A stretch of DNA of 13,289 nt from an uncultured Collinsella sp. (GTDB taxonomy: Bacteria; Actinomycetota; Coriobacteriia; Coriobacteriales; Coriobacteriaceae), in assembly GCA_900552155.1 (NCBI GenBank), contig URYU01000039.1:1-13289 (forward strand). The letters are read 5' to 3'. A program made the position numbers and the translations under genes. The notes under the pieces are model-generated. The model saw only the letters and a program-made list of their open reading frames with translations. It did not search any database and was not told where the DNA came from. Positions 6,804 to 13,264 of the stretch are shown here, one piece after another. Within the stretch, counting starts at the first letter, position 1; the number at the start of each line of letters is the position of its first letter.

Positions 6804-6860
6804 CCGGGCATCGTTTGGCTCTGAAGCGCAATGAGGCTACGACGCGAAAGAGGCAAGAGG

Positions 6861-9083
6861 ATGAAGATCATCAAGCGCAGCGGCACCGAGGTTGTCTTTG
6901 ACATCGATAAGATCGTCAATGCCATCCGCGCCGCTAACTTGGAGGTCGAGGAAAGCTCTCGTCTAACCGACCGCCAGGTGGTTTATGCGGCGCAAAACGT
7001 CGCCGAGGCATGCGAGAACGCGGGCCACACCGTTTCGGTCGAGGAGATCCAGGATTTGGTCGAGGACGAGATTATGCGTCTCGACTGCTACGAGGTTGCC
7101 CGCCACTACATCATCTATCGCTATGTCCAGAGCCTGAAGCGCCAGAAGAACACGACCGATGACAAGATCCTGTCGCTGATCGAGTGCAATAACGAAGAGG
7201 TCAAGCAGGAGAACTCCAACAAGAACCCGACCGTCAACTCCGTTCAGCGCGACTATATGGCCGGCGAGATTTCCAAGGACCTGACCCAGCGCGTGCTGCT
7301 GCCCCAGGAGATCGTGGACGCCCATAATGAGGGCCTGATCCACTTCCATGATTCGGATTACTTTGCCCAGCACATGCACAACTGCGATCTGGTGAACCTG
7401 GAGGACATGCTCCAGAACGGCACTGTTATCTCGGGCACGCTGATCGAGAAGCCGCACAGCTTCTCGACTGCCTGCAATATCGCGACGCAGATCATCGCCC
7501 AGGTTGCTTCCTCCCAGTACGGCGGCCAGTCTATTTCGCTGCCCCATCTTGCCCCCTTTGTTGAGGTGAGCCGTCAAAAGATTCGCGGCGAGGTCGCTCG
7601 CGAGCTTGAGGAGCTCGGCGTCTCTGCATCTGCCGAGAAGGTCCGTGAGGTCGTTGAGGACCGTCTGCGTGACGAGATCCGTCGTGGCGTCCAGACGATT
7701 CAGTATCAGGTCGTGACCCTTATGACCACCAATGGCCAGGCGCCGTTCGTGACGGTCTTTATGTATCTTAACGAGGCCCGTACGCCTCAGGAGAAGCACG
7801 ACCTTGCCATGATCGTGGAGGAGACGCTTCGCCAGCGCTACGAGGGCGTTAAGAATGAGGCCGGCGTGTGGATTACCCCGGCATTCCCCAAGCTTATCTA
7901 TGTACTCGAGGACGATAACGTTCACGAGGATTCCCCGTACTTCTACCTGACCCAGCTGGCTGCCAAGTGCACCGCCAAGCGCATGGTTCCCGACTACATC
8001 TCCGAGAAGAAGATGCGCGAGCTCAAGCTGTCGAAGGGCGAGACCGCTGGCAACGGCGATTGCTATACCTGCATGGGCTGCCGCAGCTTCTTGACGCCCG
8101 ACCGCTCGGGCAACGGTTTTAACAACGTTGCCAACGCGCTGAACTACGACCCGAACAAGCCCAAGTACTATGGTCGCTTTAACCAGGGCGTTGTGACCAT
8201 CAACCTGCCTGATGTCGCACTGAGCTCGCATCAGGATATGGACAAGTTCTGGAAGATCTTCGATGAGCGCCTTGAGCTGTGCCACCGTGCCCTGCTGTGC
8301 CGTCATGAGCGCCTGATGGGTACACTTTCTGACGCCGCGCCGATTCTTTGGCAGTACGGCGCCCTTGCTCGTCTGAAGAAGGGCGAGACGATCGACAAGC
8401 TGCTCGTGGGCGGATACTCCACCATCAGCCTGGGCTATGCCGGCCTGTATGAGTGCGTCAAGTACATGACGGGCCACAGCCACACCGAGAAGGAAGGCAC
8501 GCCGTTTGCCATGGCCGTCATGCAGCGCATGAATGACAAGTGCGCCGAGTGGAAGGCCGAAAGCGATATCGACTTCTCGCTGTACGGCACCCCGCTTGAG
8601 TCGACGACCTACAAGTTTGCCAAGTGCCTGCAGCGCCGTTTTGGCATTATCCCGGTTGTGACGGACAAGGGCTACATTACCAACAGCTATCATGTCCACG
8701 TGTCCGAGGAGATCGATGCCTTCGATAAGCTTAAGTTCGAGGGCATGTTCCAGCAGCTTTCGCCGGGCGGTGCTATCTCCTACGTCGAGGTTCCCAACAT
8801 GCAGGACAACCTCAAGGCTGTCATTCGCGTGATACAGTACATCTACGACAACATCATGTACGCCGAGCTCAACACCAAGAGCGACTACTGCCAGGTGTGC
8901 GGCTACGATGGCGAGATCAAGATTGTTGAGGACGATGGCAAGCTGGTGTGGGAGTGCCCCAATTGCGGCAACCGCGACCAGGAGAAGATGAACGTCGCTC
9001 GTCGTACGTGCGGCTACATCGGCACCCAGTTCTGGAACCAGGGTCGAACCGAGGAGATCCGCGACCGCGTGCTGCATCTCTAA
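6861..9083 (+). CDS. nrdD: Anaerobic (class III) ribonucleoside-triphosphate reductase NrdD
   Basis: Reduces ribonucleoside triphosphates to dNTPs without oxygen, using a glycyl radical made by NrdG. The 740 residues start with an ATP-cone allosteric domain (about 3-92, MKIIKRSGTEVVFD). Active-site cysteines appear to be Cys175 (HNCDL) and Cys407 in MGCRSFL, the expected thiyl position. A four-cysteine zinc site lies near the end (Cys677, Cys680, Cys699, Cys702). The glycyl-radical motif RRTCGYIG puts the radical on Gly718. I chose the ATG at 6861, not 6831, because GAGG lies 7 bases ahead of it and the ATP cone begins there. nrdG lies downstream but is separated by about 430 bases. NrdR control is likely from the upstream box. 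Confidence 0.97.
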   Translation: MKIIKRSGTEVVFDIDKIVNAIRAANLEVEESSRLTDRQVVYAAQNVAEACENAGHTVSVEEIQDLVEDEIMRLDCYEVARHYIIYRYVQSLKRQKNTTDDKILSLIECNNEEVKQENSNKNPTVNSVQRDYMAGEISKDLTQRVLLPQEIVDAHNEGLIHFHDSDYFAQHMHNCDLVNLEDMLQNGTVISGTLIEKPHSFSTACNIATQIIAQVASSQYGGQSISLPHLAPFVEVSRQKIRGEVARELEELGVSASAEKVREVVEDRLRDEIRRGVQTIQYQVVTLMTTNGQAPFVTVFMYLNEARTPQEKHDLAMIVEETLRQRYEGVKNEAGVWITPAFPKLIYVLEDDNVHEDSPYFYLTQLAAKCTAKRMVPDYISEKKMRELKLSKGETAGNGDCYTCMGCRSFLTPDRSGNGFNNVANALNYDPNKPKYYGRFNQGVVTINLPDVALSSHQDMDKFWKIFDERLELCHRALLCRHERLMGTLSDAAPILWQYGALARLKKGETIDKLLVGGYSTISLGYAGLYECVKYMTGHSHTEKEGTPFAMAVMQRMNDKCAEWKAESDIDFSLYGTPLESTTYKFAKCLQRRFGIIPVVTDKGYITNSYHVHVSEEIDAFDKLKFEGMFQQLSPGGAISYVEVPNMQDNLKAVIRVIQYIYDNIMYAELNTKSDYCQVCGYDGEIKIVEDDGKLVWECPNCGNRDQEKMNVARRTCGYIGTQFWNQGRTEEIRDRVLHL

Positions 9084-9094
9084 TAACCATCCCA

Positions 9095-9232
9095 GGCTGC
9101 CCCGTAGCGAGGCCCCGGACCTTTACTCGCTATTTCGGACAGTCCTGGCTCACGACGGAGGCGCCACTGGCGCCTCCTGTTCGTGCGGAACTCATATCGA
9201 GCAAAGGTCCGGGGCCTCGCTACGGGGCAGCC
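9095..9232. repeat. 138-nt inverted repeat with 30-bp perfect arms
   Basis: Arms 9095-9124 and 9203-9232 are exact reverse complements over 30 bases. Pairing continues to 9133/9194 with two mismatches. Inside, 9157-9165 and 9169-9177 form a 9-bp GGAGGCGCC hairpin around ACT, extended by CACGA/TCGTG (9151-9155/9181-9185). It begins 11 bases after the nrdD stop. No T-tract follows either arm. It may be a MITE-like or REP-like element, a transcript-end stabiliser, or a processing site between nrdD and nrdG. No transposase gene is near. Confidence 0.85.
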
Positions 9233-9329
9233 AAGTTGATGTAGCTGAGATGCAGCATGCGGTCTGCTCACTCCTCGAAGTTCTTAGCGGAAATAATTTG
9301 AGCTGCAGCTGCGATTTGCTTGCGATGGC

Positions 9330-9355
9330 GGTTGACCCGCAACCCAGTTTTTATT
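9330..9355 (+). terminator. Weak terminator-like hairpin
   Basis: GGTTG (9330-9334) pairs with CAACC (9340-9344) around ACCCG, followed three bases later by TTTTTATT. The stem is only 5 bp, so this could be a weak terminator of nrdD read-through or chance. Confidence 0.3.
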
Positions 9356-9410
9356 GGACCTCGAACCCTATGCTCGATGTTCGCTTCGTTCATTGAGTTA
9401 CCCTTTGCAT

Positions 9411-9494
9411 GAGGCCGGGACATATCGTCCCGCCCGCAGTTTCGCAGGCCGAAGGCCGAGAATGTTTGAGGACGGGATGATATGTCCCGGCCTC
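9411..9494. repeat. 84-nt inverted repeat just upstream of nrdG
   Basis: Arms 9411-9426 and 9479-9494 are perfect over 16 bases (GAGGCCGGGACATATC and its complement). Pairing continues to about 9439/9466 with one or two G.U pairs and two mismatches. The right arm ends two bases before the nrdG Shine-Dalgarno. An 8-base direct repeat GAGTTACC sits outside both arms (9395-9402 and 9501-9508), suggesting a duplication or inserted element. Confidence 0.8.
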
Positions 9495-9509
9495 CCGGGA
9501 GAGTTACCT

Positions 9510-10091
9510 ATGAACTACGCGAACATTAAGTATTTCGACATTGCTGATGGGGAAGGTGTTCGTACTTCTCTGTTTGTGAGTGGGTGCCGTCGTGGGTGCA
9601 AGAATTGTTTTAACTCCGTCGCGTGGGACTTTGCCGCGGGCGAGCCGTTCGATCGCGCCGTCGAGGATAAGATTATCGAGAGTCTCGACCATCCCTTTAT
9701 CGATGGCCTGACGATTCTGGGTGGCGAGCCTATGGAGCCCGAGAATCAGGCGGGGATTGTTGACTTTATCGAACGCGTGCGTGCGGCCTATCCATCGGGG
9801 TCGGGAAAGACTATTTGGTGCTTTACCGGCGATGTGCTCGAGGAGCTTATGCTGGGCGGTCGTCATCATACCGAGGTGACGGACCGTATCCTTACCTGTC
9901 TTGATATGTTGGTGGACGGCCCGTTTGTTCAGGACCTGTACGATATCTCGTTGCGCTTTAGGGGCTCGAGCAATCAGCGCGTGATCGATATGAACGCTAC
10001 GCGCGCCCGTGCTGAGCGCGAGGGCGGTGCGCTTTGTGATGCGGTTGAACTTTGGCGTGATGATCCGGTCTATTCGACCCATACTATGTAG
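9510..10091 (+). CDS. nrdG: Anaerobic ribonucleotide reductase activating protein NrdG
   Basis: Radical SAM activase that generates the glycyl radical on NrdD. The 193 residues carry the iron-sulphur cluster motif C-x3-C-x2-C (Cys26, Cys30, Cys33), the SAM-binding GGEP (71-74), DGPFV (136-140), and RGSSNQRVID (151-160), which is typical of NrdG. The frame is open about 150 bases further upstream, but that part runs through the inverted repeat and has no family similarity. The ATG at 9510 follows GGGAGAG by 6 bases and gives the family N-terminus MNYANIKYFDIADGEGVRTS. The C-terminal 30 residues look unique. It probably shares transcripts with nrdD, unless the palindromes in between split them. 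Confidence 0.96.
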   Translation: MNYANIKYFDIADGEGVRTSLFVSGCRRGCKNCFNSVAWDFAAGEPFDRAVEDKIIESLDHPFIDGLTILGGEPMEPENQAGIVDFIERVRAAYPSGSGKTIWCFTGDVLEELMLGGRHHTEVTDRILTCLDMLVDGPFVQDLYDISLRFRGSSNQRVIDMNATRARAEREGGALCDAVELWRDDPVYSTHTM

Positions 10092-10092
10092 C

Positions 10093-10123
10093 TTGTGGTC
10101 GATGCCGGAGGGCGTGGTACCAT
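10093..10123 (+). promoter_or_regulatory. Possible folE promoter
   Basis: TTGTGG (10093-10098) and TACCAT (10118-10123) are 19 bases apart, with a TG one base ahead of the -10 (extended -10 form). It lies just after the nrdG stop and 35 bases before the folE ATG. The spacing is long, so this is tentative. Confidence 0.4.
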
Positions 10124-10157
10124 AGCGCGAACGTGAAATCGGAAAAGTGAGGCCCAG

Positions 10158-10715
10158 ATGGTCGATCAGGAAAAAGTCGAGGCCGCCATTAAGCTGTTGC
10201 TTGAGGGCATAGGCGAGGACCCAACTCGTGAGGGCCTGCTGGAGACCCCGGCGCGCGTTGCCCGTATGTATGGTGAGATCGCCGGCGGTATGGACCAGAG
10301 TGCCGAGGAACACCTGTCCAAAACCTTTGCCGTCGCTTCGAACGATTTGGTTATCGAGCGCGACATCACGTTCTACTCGCTGTGTGAACATCATCTGCTG
10401 CCGTTTTGTGGCAAGGCCGCCATTGGTTATATCCCTAACGGTCGGGTGGCTGGGCTTTCCAAGCTCGCCCGCACGGTTGAGGTCTACGCCCGTCGTCTGC
10501 AGCTGCAGGAGCAGCTGTGTGCGCAGGTTGCCGACGCCCTCATGGATTATCTCGCTCCCCAGGGAGCGATTGTGTTGATGGAAGCTGAGCATATGTGCAT
10601 GACCATGCGCGGCGTGCAAAAGCCCGGCACCAAGACCGTGACGCTCGCTCGCCGCGGCGTCTTTGAGACCGACCCTGCGCTCGAAGAGCGTTTCTTTAGG
10701 ATGCTGGGACGCTAA
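10158..10715 (+). CDS. folE: GTP cyclohydrolase I
   Basis: Converts GTP to 7,8-dihydroneopterin triphosphate and formate, the first step of tetrahydrofolate synthesis, in the cytoplasm. The 185 residues match FolE1 in length and motifs: [18 protein letters not shown] (21-38), the zinc site CEHH with Cys76 and His79 and the third ligand Cys147 (EHMCM), [11 protein letters not shown] (95-105) and RGVQKPG (151-157). The ATG follows GAGG by 5 bases. The next gene starts 2 nt after this stop, so the two are almost certainly translated from one mRNA. folB follows close behind. Confidence 0.97.
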   Translation: MVDQEKVEAAIKLLLEGIGEDPTREGLLETPARVARMYGEIAGGMDQSAEEHLSKTFAVASNDLVIERDITFYSLCEHHLLPFCGKAAIGYIPNGRVAGLSKLARTVEVYARRLQLQEQLCAQVADALMDYLAPQGAIVLMEAEHMCMTMRGVQKPGTKTVTLARRGVFETDPALEERFFRMLGR

Positions 10716-10717
10716 CT

Positions 10718-11299
10718 ATGAGAGTCGTCAACGACTTTACATCGAATACTGACGAGGGAACGCCGCGTCGCGGTTTTATGGCTTCGGGTCTGGCGCCTTT
10801 TGGTGCCATGCCTCGCATTGATTACATCTGTGCCAACGGTCTGTTCCGGCGGCACCTGGGCAACATTGTACAGTTGGAATCGGGGCGCATCTTCTGCCGC
10901 CACGGTATTGACCACCTGCTGGATGTCGCCCGTATTATGTGGATCAAGAATCTCGAGGAACAGCTCGAGTTTGACCGCGAGGTCATCTACGCCACGGCAC
11001 TTCTTCACGATATCGGCAAAGATGAACAGTACGAATCGAGAATATCCCATGATCTTGCAAGCGAGCGCGTCGCTGATGCGATTCTCGGCGGCATGCCCGA
11101 TGACGTGGCGTTTGAGCCGGCCGATGCCGCAGCCATTAAGACGGCCATTCTGGGCCATCGCAAGCTGCGCGTGAACAGCCAACCGCTTGAGCGTTTGCTC
11201 TATGCAGCCGACAAAGCGTCGCGCGCCTGCTTTGCATGCCCCGCGCGCAATGCTTGCAACTGGAGCGATGATAAAAAGAACCTGTCGATTCGCGTGTAG
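10718..11299 (+). CDS. HD-domain phosphohydrolase in the folate operon
   Basis: A 193-residue HD-superfamily metal-dependent phosphohydrolase. The metal-binding residues are visible: His62 (CRHGIDH), His97-Asp98 in LLHDIGK (96-101) and Asp165 in YAADK, with His111 (ISHD) as a likely extra ligand. A cysteine group C-x2-C-x5-C (171, 174, 180) follows the last HD residue. Similarity to the family seems to begin near Met31, so the first 30 residues may be an extension or the true start may be later. I kept the first ATG because it lies 2 nt after the folE stop, which suggests coupling. Its place between folE and folB suggests dephosphorylation of dihydroneopterin phosphates, but this is inference. 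A nucleotide phosphohydrolase is the main alternative. Confidence 0.85.
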   Translation: MRVVNDFTSNTDEGTPRRGFMASGLAPFGAMPRIDYICANGLFRRHLGNIVQLESGRIFCRHGIDHLLDVARIMWIKNLEEQLEFDREVIYATALLHDIGKDEQYESRISHDLASERVADAILGGMPDDVAFEPADAAAIKTAILGHRKLRVNSQPLERLLYAADKASRACFACPARNACNWSDDKKNLSIRV

Positions 11300-11342
11300 T
11301 TAGTTTGCGCGGTCGGGGTTCTAAACGAAGGAGACGATCGCG

Positions 11343-12044
11343 ATGAGCAACAAGAAACTGCCCGAGAATGCAACCAAGACTGAGGGTGCTGAGCTCGCCC
11401 GTCGTGGTAGGGGTGAAATTTCTACCGCGACGGCGGTACCCCACGTGAGCTATGACGACCTGCGCCATGCCGACCGTATTGTCATTGACGGTCTTGAGGT
11501 TTTTGCCAACCATGGCGTATATCCTGAGGAGAACGCGCTGGGTCAGAAGTTCATCGTTTCTCTGGTGCTCTATGCCGACCTGCGCGCGGCGGGGGAGCAC
11601 GATAACCTGGACGCCTCGATTGACTATGGCTCGGTGTGCCACGATGTTGATGGCTATCTACGCGAGCATACGTTTAAACTCATCGAGGTGGCAGCCGAGG
11701 GGACAGCCCAGATGCTGCTGCGCCGCTATCCCTCGCTGCTTGGTGTGCGCATAAAGCTCGATAAGCCGTGGGCTCCTGTTGGCCTGCCCCTGGCAAGTTG
11801 CGGTGTCGAGATCGAGCGCGTGCGCTACCCGGTTCTAATACGTCTCTATGGGTGGCTGCTTGAGCCGCTGCGACAGAGCTCTATTGTTGGGGCAGTACGT
11901 GTCGAGCAGGGCGTGAAACCGCTGATTGTGGCTTGGCTCGAGCAGGTGGACGAGCTCGTGGGCGACAACCATGTCGAGACACTCGATGGGATAGGCGGCG
12001 AGCTCGCGTGCGATGCGAATGGCTCCGGTCTTGGGCGTGCATGA
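11343..12044 (+). CDS. folB: Dihydroneopterin aldolase with unusual tail
   Basis: FolB converts 7,8-dihydroneopterin to 6-hydroxymethyl-dihydropterin and glycolaldehyde. The aldolase domain spans about 44-160 of 233 residues. It has HGVYPEENALGQKF (57-70) with catalytic Glu63, DYGSV (94-98) with the active-site Tyr95, FKLIEVAAE (111-119), and Lys141 in the KP motif. AAGGAG lies 9 bases before the ATG. A 43-residue N-terminal extension has no family match and no alternative Met. After residue 160 the frame runs 73 residues further, mostly antisense to the conserved end of the neighbouring peptidase gene, so this tail is probably not native. In the next frame a TAA lies at 11836-11838, exactly at the peptidase stop, which hints at a one-base indel. 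Confidence 0.88.
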   Translation: MSNKKLPENATKTEGAELARRGRGEISTATAVPHVSYDDLRHADRIVIDGLEVFANHGVYPEENALGQKFIVSLVLYADLRAAGEHDNLDASIDYGSVCHDVDGYLREHTFKLIEVAAEGTAQMLLRRYPSLLGVRIKLDKPWAPVGLPLASCGVEIERVRYPVLIRLYGWLLEPLRQSSIVGAVRVEQGVKPLIVAWLEQVDELVGDNHVETLDGIGGELACDANGSGLGRA

Positions 12045-12611
12045 GCCCCAACGCGTTTTCATGCTGCGCACGGAAACGCGGGCCACGGTGACGCCCATTG
12101 CGATTTCGTACGCGCGCACGATGTCGCGTAGCGCTGCGGTGACCTCGGTCGTATAAAGCTGGCTGATGTGGGCTTGGAGCTCGTCGGACGTTAGGCCGTC
12201 GAGGATTGCGCGCCGCTTGGCCTGTGGGCCTTCGTCCGTTTCGTCGGTACCCATAAAACTTGCGAAGGTAGCCTGCTTGGGTCGCGGTGCGGGTGATGCA
12301 AAGTTGTGATCGAGCGCATCTTGTACCGTGATGGGCTTGCCCCAAAGTGCAATGATGGACGAGGGACTGAGTGACTCTCGCGCCGCCGCCTGACGTTGCT
12401 CGCGCTGGGCAAGTCGGCTGACAATCCAGGCGCTGTTGCGCTTCACAAATGCCTCGATGCGCGCGCGGCTGGCGCCGAGCGGTGCGCTGGCGTGGACCTC
12501 ACCGCTCGATGTGACGCGTAGGTTGAAGTTCTTGACGCGCTTTTTGGTAACGACGACGGAGATGGGCGTCCCATCCGGTCGGGATACAGAAATCGTAAAC
12601 TGCTGCGTCAA
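11835..12611 (-). CDS. YgjP-type (DUF45) zinc metallopeptidase
   Basis: A 258-residue protein with the YgjP/DUF45 metallopeptidase domain, cytoplasmic with no signal peptide. The C-terminal half carries the family hallmarks RSMKTRWGSC (182-191), the zinc motif HELVH (218-222) and the third ligand His228 in SHNQRFHALL (227-236). The N-terminal half has the usual beta-rich start with RVKNFNLRV (25-33) and AWIVSRL (61-67). Residues 104-135 form a hydrophilic, probably disordered insert. The start codon is TTG at 12609-12611, preceded by AAGGA at a 6-base spacing; no better start is near. It converges on folB, overlapping its annotated 3' end. Biological substrates of this family are poorly known. 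Confidence 0.9.
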   Translation of the reverse strand: MTQQFTISVSRPDGTPISVVVTKKRVKNFNLRVTSSGEVHASAPLGASRARIEAFVKRNSAWIVSRLAQREQRQAAARESLSPSSIIALWGKPITVQDALDHNFASPAPRPKQATFASFMGTDETDEGPQAKRRAILDGLTSDELQAHISQLYTTEVTAALRDIVRAYEIAMGVTVARVSVRSMKTRWGSCTPKTGAIRIARELAAYPIECLDMVVAHELVHLLEPSHNQRFHALLDTYCPNNRALSQRLKQPPIETY

Positions 12612-12633
12612 AAGTTATCCTTCAGATTGGGGA

Positions 12634-12669
12634 CGGGCCGGCATGTCGACCGTTCGGCATGCCGGCCCG
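12634..12669 (-). terminator. Strong 16-bp hairpin between the M19 gene and the peptidase
   Basis: Arms 12634-12649 and 12654-12669 pair at all 16 positions (one T.G) around a CCGT loop, with a CGGGCCGGCATG core. It lies 16 bases past the M19 stop in the minus direction, and 11 bases before the Shine-Dalgarno of the DUF45 gene. No T-tract follows, so it may stabilise or separate transcripts rather than terminate them alone. Confidence 0.55.
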
Positions 12670-12685
12670 CTCAAGGGATGTGAAA

Positions 12686-13264
12686 TTAATAACGCTCAAA
12701 GAAGGCAAGCGCGTTGTCGCTGCAGAGCTTCTGCATCACGGTCTTGCCAAAATGCTTGGAAAGCATGTTCTGGAACTCGAGTATCTTGCTGGCATCGGAG
12801 AGGAAAGCGGGCACCGTGGCGCCGTCCCAGTCGCCGCCGAGCGCGATGACGTCCTCGCCGCCCAGGTCGAGCCAGTGCTCGATATGTGCCGCCAGCTGGT
12901 CGAAGGTGACGTCTGCGGCGGTCTTGTCGGTTACGTCGTTGGATAGGAACTCGCTGCAGTAGTTGAGGCCGACGATGCCACCCATGTCGCGAATGGTGCG
13001 GAACTGGTCGTCGGTAAGGTTGCGTTTGACGCTGCAAACCGCACGGGAGTTGGAGTGGCTGGCGACGAAGGGGCGCGTGGCGTGGGTGACAACTTCGTCA
13101 AAGCACTCATCGTTGAGGTGGGAGACGTCGAGTACCATGCCGGCGTGCTCCATCTGCGTAAGTGCCTCGATGCCGGCGGCGGTGAGGCCGGCGTGGGTAT
13201 CGACCACGATAGCCAGCGGACACAGCGAGTAACAGCTGAGTGCCGACATAAGCACGCACAAGCT
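12686..13264 (-). pseudogene. Membrane dipeptidase (M19), N-terminally truncated
   Basis: C-terminal part of a renal-dipeptidase-type M19 peptidase, a zinc enzyme that splits dipeptides. Counting from a TTG at 13261, visible motifs are GLTAAG (25-30), the zinc ligand His48 in DVSH, the zinc ligand His69 in ASHS, KRNLTDDQ (79-86) and GGDWDG (142-147). Family members have 300-400 residues; this frame has 191. It lacks the N-terminal barrel strands with the HxD motif and the bridging Glu. An in-frame TAG at 13265-13267 closes the frame inside the window, so this is not simply the edge. A frameshift, nonsense change or deletion upstream is likely. The 22 bases beyond the stop to the edge cannot decide this. 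Confidence 0.7.

Larger units (their letters stand above)
9084..9509. other. nrdD-nrdG spacer with two large inverted repeats
   Basis: No coding gene is credible in these 426 bases; short open frames here are translations of the palindrome. The region holds a 138-nt inverted repeat (9095-9232), an unstructured middle, a weak terminator-like hairpin (9330-9355), and an 84-nt inverted repeat between two copies of GAGTTACC. AGCTGCAGCT at 9301-9309 is a small palindrome. Confidence 0.6.

Noticed and set aside
6640..6860. Adenosylcobalamin riboswitch upstream of nrdD
   Set aside because: The B12-box and the conserved core could not be found; class III reductase does not need cobalamin.
6831..6860. 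Upstream ATG at 6831 as the nrdD start
   Set aside because: It has no good Shine-Dalgarno and adds ten basic residues before the normal ATP-cone start; 6861 has GAGG at 7 bases.
6963..9077. 704-codon open frame antisense to nrdD
   Set aside because: Leu/Val/His/Asp-rich antisense shadow of a codon-biased gene; nrdD on the plus strand has every family motif.
9080..9271. Short proteins on both strands at 8948-9244 and 9080-9271 sharing the segment GPGPRYGA
   Set aside because: The shared segment arises because the two arms of the 138-nt inverted repeat read the same on both strands; there is no coding evidence.
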